DNA from: Limnephilus marmoratus
Lineage: Eukaryota > Arthropoda > Insecta > Trichoptera > Limnephilidae
Direction: 5' to 3'
DNA length: 64,000 nt
Assembly (NCBI GenBank): GCA_917880885.1
Contig: OU862931.1
Span: forward strand, 14,643,337 to 14,707,336
Shown here: positions 61,770-64,000 of the stretch, one piece after another
Numbering within the stretch: the first letter of the stretch is position 1
Layout: every line of letters begins with the position of its first letter
Notes under the pieces: model-generated
Told to the model about the DNA's origin: nothing
What the model saw: only the letters and a program-made list of their open reading frames with translations
The model's database searches: none
Position numbers and translations under genes: made by a program

Positions 61770-64000
61770 TTTAAATTCCGTTCAACTTACCGAACTATAC
61801 TACCTTTTCAATTCCGACTAGACATACCTCTCATGATGGCATAACCATATTTTACAATGTACACTCCATATCCAACATCAATATAGAAAATCCAAACTTC
61901 AAATATTCCAATGCTGCCCACGCAACTTTTACCTCCAAAGGGAAAAAATACTCAATTTTGACAGCATACCGCTCACACTCTTTATCTACAAACCTGTTTA
62001 CACAAGAAATTAAAACGTTTATTAAAAACAATAACTCTAACCATTTCGATTTTGCATTTTTTTTGGGGGATATTAATATAAATATTCAAAACGCCTTACT
62101 AAATCCGGCCGCGAACGAATATCTAAATGTTATGCATTCCACAGGATATCTATCGTACATAAATAACACCACCAGACCCAATTATCCTAATGATACATGC
62201 CTTGATCATATATTCCTAAAATCAAACAAAAATTACCAATATAAATCCGCTACACTAAAAATTGACATAACTGACCACTATCCTACCTTCTACGGCCACC
62301 ATACTCCAACCTTGCCCATCTCTGCTGATCCAAATAATTTTAACAAAACAATTACTAAAATCAACTACTCAACTCTAAATAACTTACTGAACGAAGAATC
62401 GTGGATCGCGGTCCTATCTAATGATGACCCAAATTTAACTTTGAATACCTTTTACGAAGTACTTCAAAAATATATTCTAAAAAGTCAAGAACAAATAACA
62501 CCACCAAAAAGTAAACACAAGCACATAAAGCCGTGGATTACACGTGGACTGATAATTTCAATACAACACAGAAACAAACTTTTCAAAATCTACAAAAATT
62601 TTGAAAATCATTGCACAACCAAAAACGAAGCACAGATCCACACCAAACGGAATGAATACATTTTATTTAGAAACTACCTAAACACAATCATAAAAAAACG
62701 AAAACAGCAATACTACTCTGCACAACTACATAATGCTCACAACGACTCAAAAAAAACATGGCACGTAATAAATGAAATTTCAAATAGGAATCAAAAGGTT
62801 GACAAAATTCCCCAAAAAATCATTACTGATAATAACACCACCATTGAAGACGCTGAGAGCATCGCAAATAATTTCAATCACTTCTTTACAAACATTGCCT
62901 CAACCCTAATAGATAATAACCCGAGTCTTAGTATTTACTCGAATCAAATTCCTCCCGACCTTTCGGAGTCTAATGATACTACCTCTGAGCTTTCTACTTT
63001 CAAAGAAATAACAGAACTTGAAATCTCAAGACAAATTGACAACCTTAAAGAGAAGTCTGCAAATGGCCCAGATAACATAAGCAATACCACCATCAAATCA
63101 ATTAAAAAACATATTATCATTCCATTACATCACATTTTCAATAACTGCATCAAACACAGCATTTACCCCAATAATTTTAAACTCGCTCACATTATTCCAA
63201 TACATAAATCCGGATCCCAATGTAAAACAGACAACTACAGACCAATAACTTTAACTTCACAATTATCCAAGATCTTCGAAAAGTGGTTAAAACGACAAAT
63301 TATGAACTTTTTAGAATCCAAGGCAATCCTCTCAGCTAATCAATATGGTTTTAGAACTTACCTGTGCACCGACGACGCTGTATTTAGTTTAACCAAAAAC
63401 ATATATTCTAATCTAGACTCTAACACTAAATCTCTAACTATCTTCTTGGACCTAAAGAAAGCGTTCGACACAGTCAATCATAAAATTCTATTAAAGAAAA
63501 TCTTTAACATTGGAATTAAAAACAAAAGTCTCATGTTATTAAAAAACTATATATTAAATCGCCAACAACGCACAAAAATAGGATCAAGCTTAAGCACTTA
63601 TGGTCTAGCAAAACATGGTATTCCTCAAGGAACTGTCTTAGGACCACTTCTCTTTCTAATCTAAATCAATGACCTTTGCAATATTGTAATACCAGGTAAA
63701 ATTCTCTCTTTTGCCGATGACACTGCAATCACAGTACAAGGTAAAACTTGGGAAGATACAATCAGTAAAGCCAACAAATGCATTGCAATAGTCAAAGATT
63801 GGCTAGATAGAAATCTTCTTAGCCTAAATTATGACAAAACTATTTTTATTCCCTTTTATAATTCCCAAAAGTCATCCCCTAAAAATAATCTTAACTTGAA
63901 GTTCCATAATGTTAATTGTAACTTTGCGACATGCACAAACTGCGAAGATGTAAAATTAGGAAAATATATCAAGTACTTAGGTGTAACTATAGACAGCCAA
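61770..64000 (+). pseudogene. LINE endonuclease/reverse transcriptase, one nonsense codon, cut by window end
   Basis: Coding sequence is recognisable from about 61783 (NLPNYTTFSIPTRH, HDGITIFYN), so the first third of the endonuclease is missing. Then YRSHS, GDININI, CLDHIFL and TDHYPT complete the endonuclease. The reverse transcriptase has NYRPITLTSQLSKIFEK, DLKKAFD and GIPQGTVLGPLLFLI, then TAA at 63662-63664 where relatives have Y in LIYINDL. The same frame continues beyond it: INDLCNIVIPGKILSFADDT and KYLGVTID, up to the end of the window. It is a sister family of the intact LINE at 39.8 kb. The nonsense change is the only lesion seen within the surviving part. Confidence 0.9.

Noticed and set aside
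1..64000. Prokaryotic defence systems, operons, Shine-Dalgarno sites or rRNA genes
   Set aside because: None was seen. The sequence is eukaryotic, and the short frames have no operon-like arrang­ement or matching domains.

Overview
The window looks like repeat-dense, A+T-rich intergenic DNA from an arthropod, most likely an insect. I could not recognise any host protein-coding gene. The Helitron ends (starting TC, ending CTAGT/CTGGT), tRNA-derived SINEs, Jockey-supergroup LINEs, and piggyBac- and hAT-type deletion derivatives are all usual in insect genomes. The Helitron termini resemble ones I associate with Lepidoptera, but the order cannot be fixed from this sequence alone.

Layout. 0.18-1.0 kb is a satellite of about nine 91-bp monomers, part of it arranged as 182-bp dimers. 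1.8-14.8 kb is a patchwork of three repeat families, called A, B and C here. Family A is a poly(A)-tailed retroposon with a nested hairpin tail. Family B is a tRNA-headed SINE, present as a tandem trimer at 8.5-9.7 kb. Family C has a palindromic left end. LINE fragments and MITEs are nested in all of them. 15.3-31 kb carries more B SINEs, five or more Helitrons (one with a degraded fragment of a Helitron protein), a Mutator-like MITE, a tRNA-like gene and a hAT MITE. At 32.2-32.7 kb is a piggyBac remnant that still encodes a transposase cysteine-rich tail. 37.4-43.1 kb holds a three-level nest followed by the only apparently intact gene, a LINE with a 999-residue endonuclease/reverse transcriptase ORF. 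This ORF overlaps an upstream 233-codon ORF by ATGA and is followed by a 3' UTR and 30 A residues. 43.6-61.4 kb continues with foldback, Helitron, SINE and LINE relics. The window ends inside a second, related LINE (61.77-64.0 kb) whose ORF is cut by one nonsense codon.

The most interesting signal is a hammerhead-ribozyme-like core (CTGANGA, stem, GAA, short palindromic stem III, cleavage base, closing stem I). It occurs in three otherwise different inverted-repeat elements: family F (best copy 9.8-10.7 kb), a 519-bp element at 38.2-38.7 kb with perfect 57-bp inverted arms, and a 185-bp foldback at 43.66-43.84 kb. In two of them an inverted arm ends within a few bases of the predicted cleavage site, and two F copies have 12-13-bp target duplications. 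This points to Penelope-like or other ribozyme-processed retroelements rather than ordinary DNA MITEs. That is inference and has not been tested.

Family names A to K are labels made for this window. All element borders come from comparing copies within the window by eye, so they may be off by several bases unless a target-site duplication is quoted.
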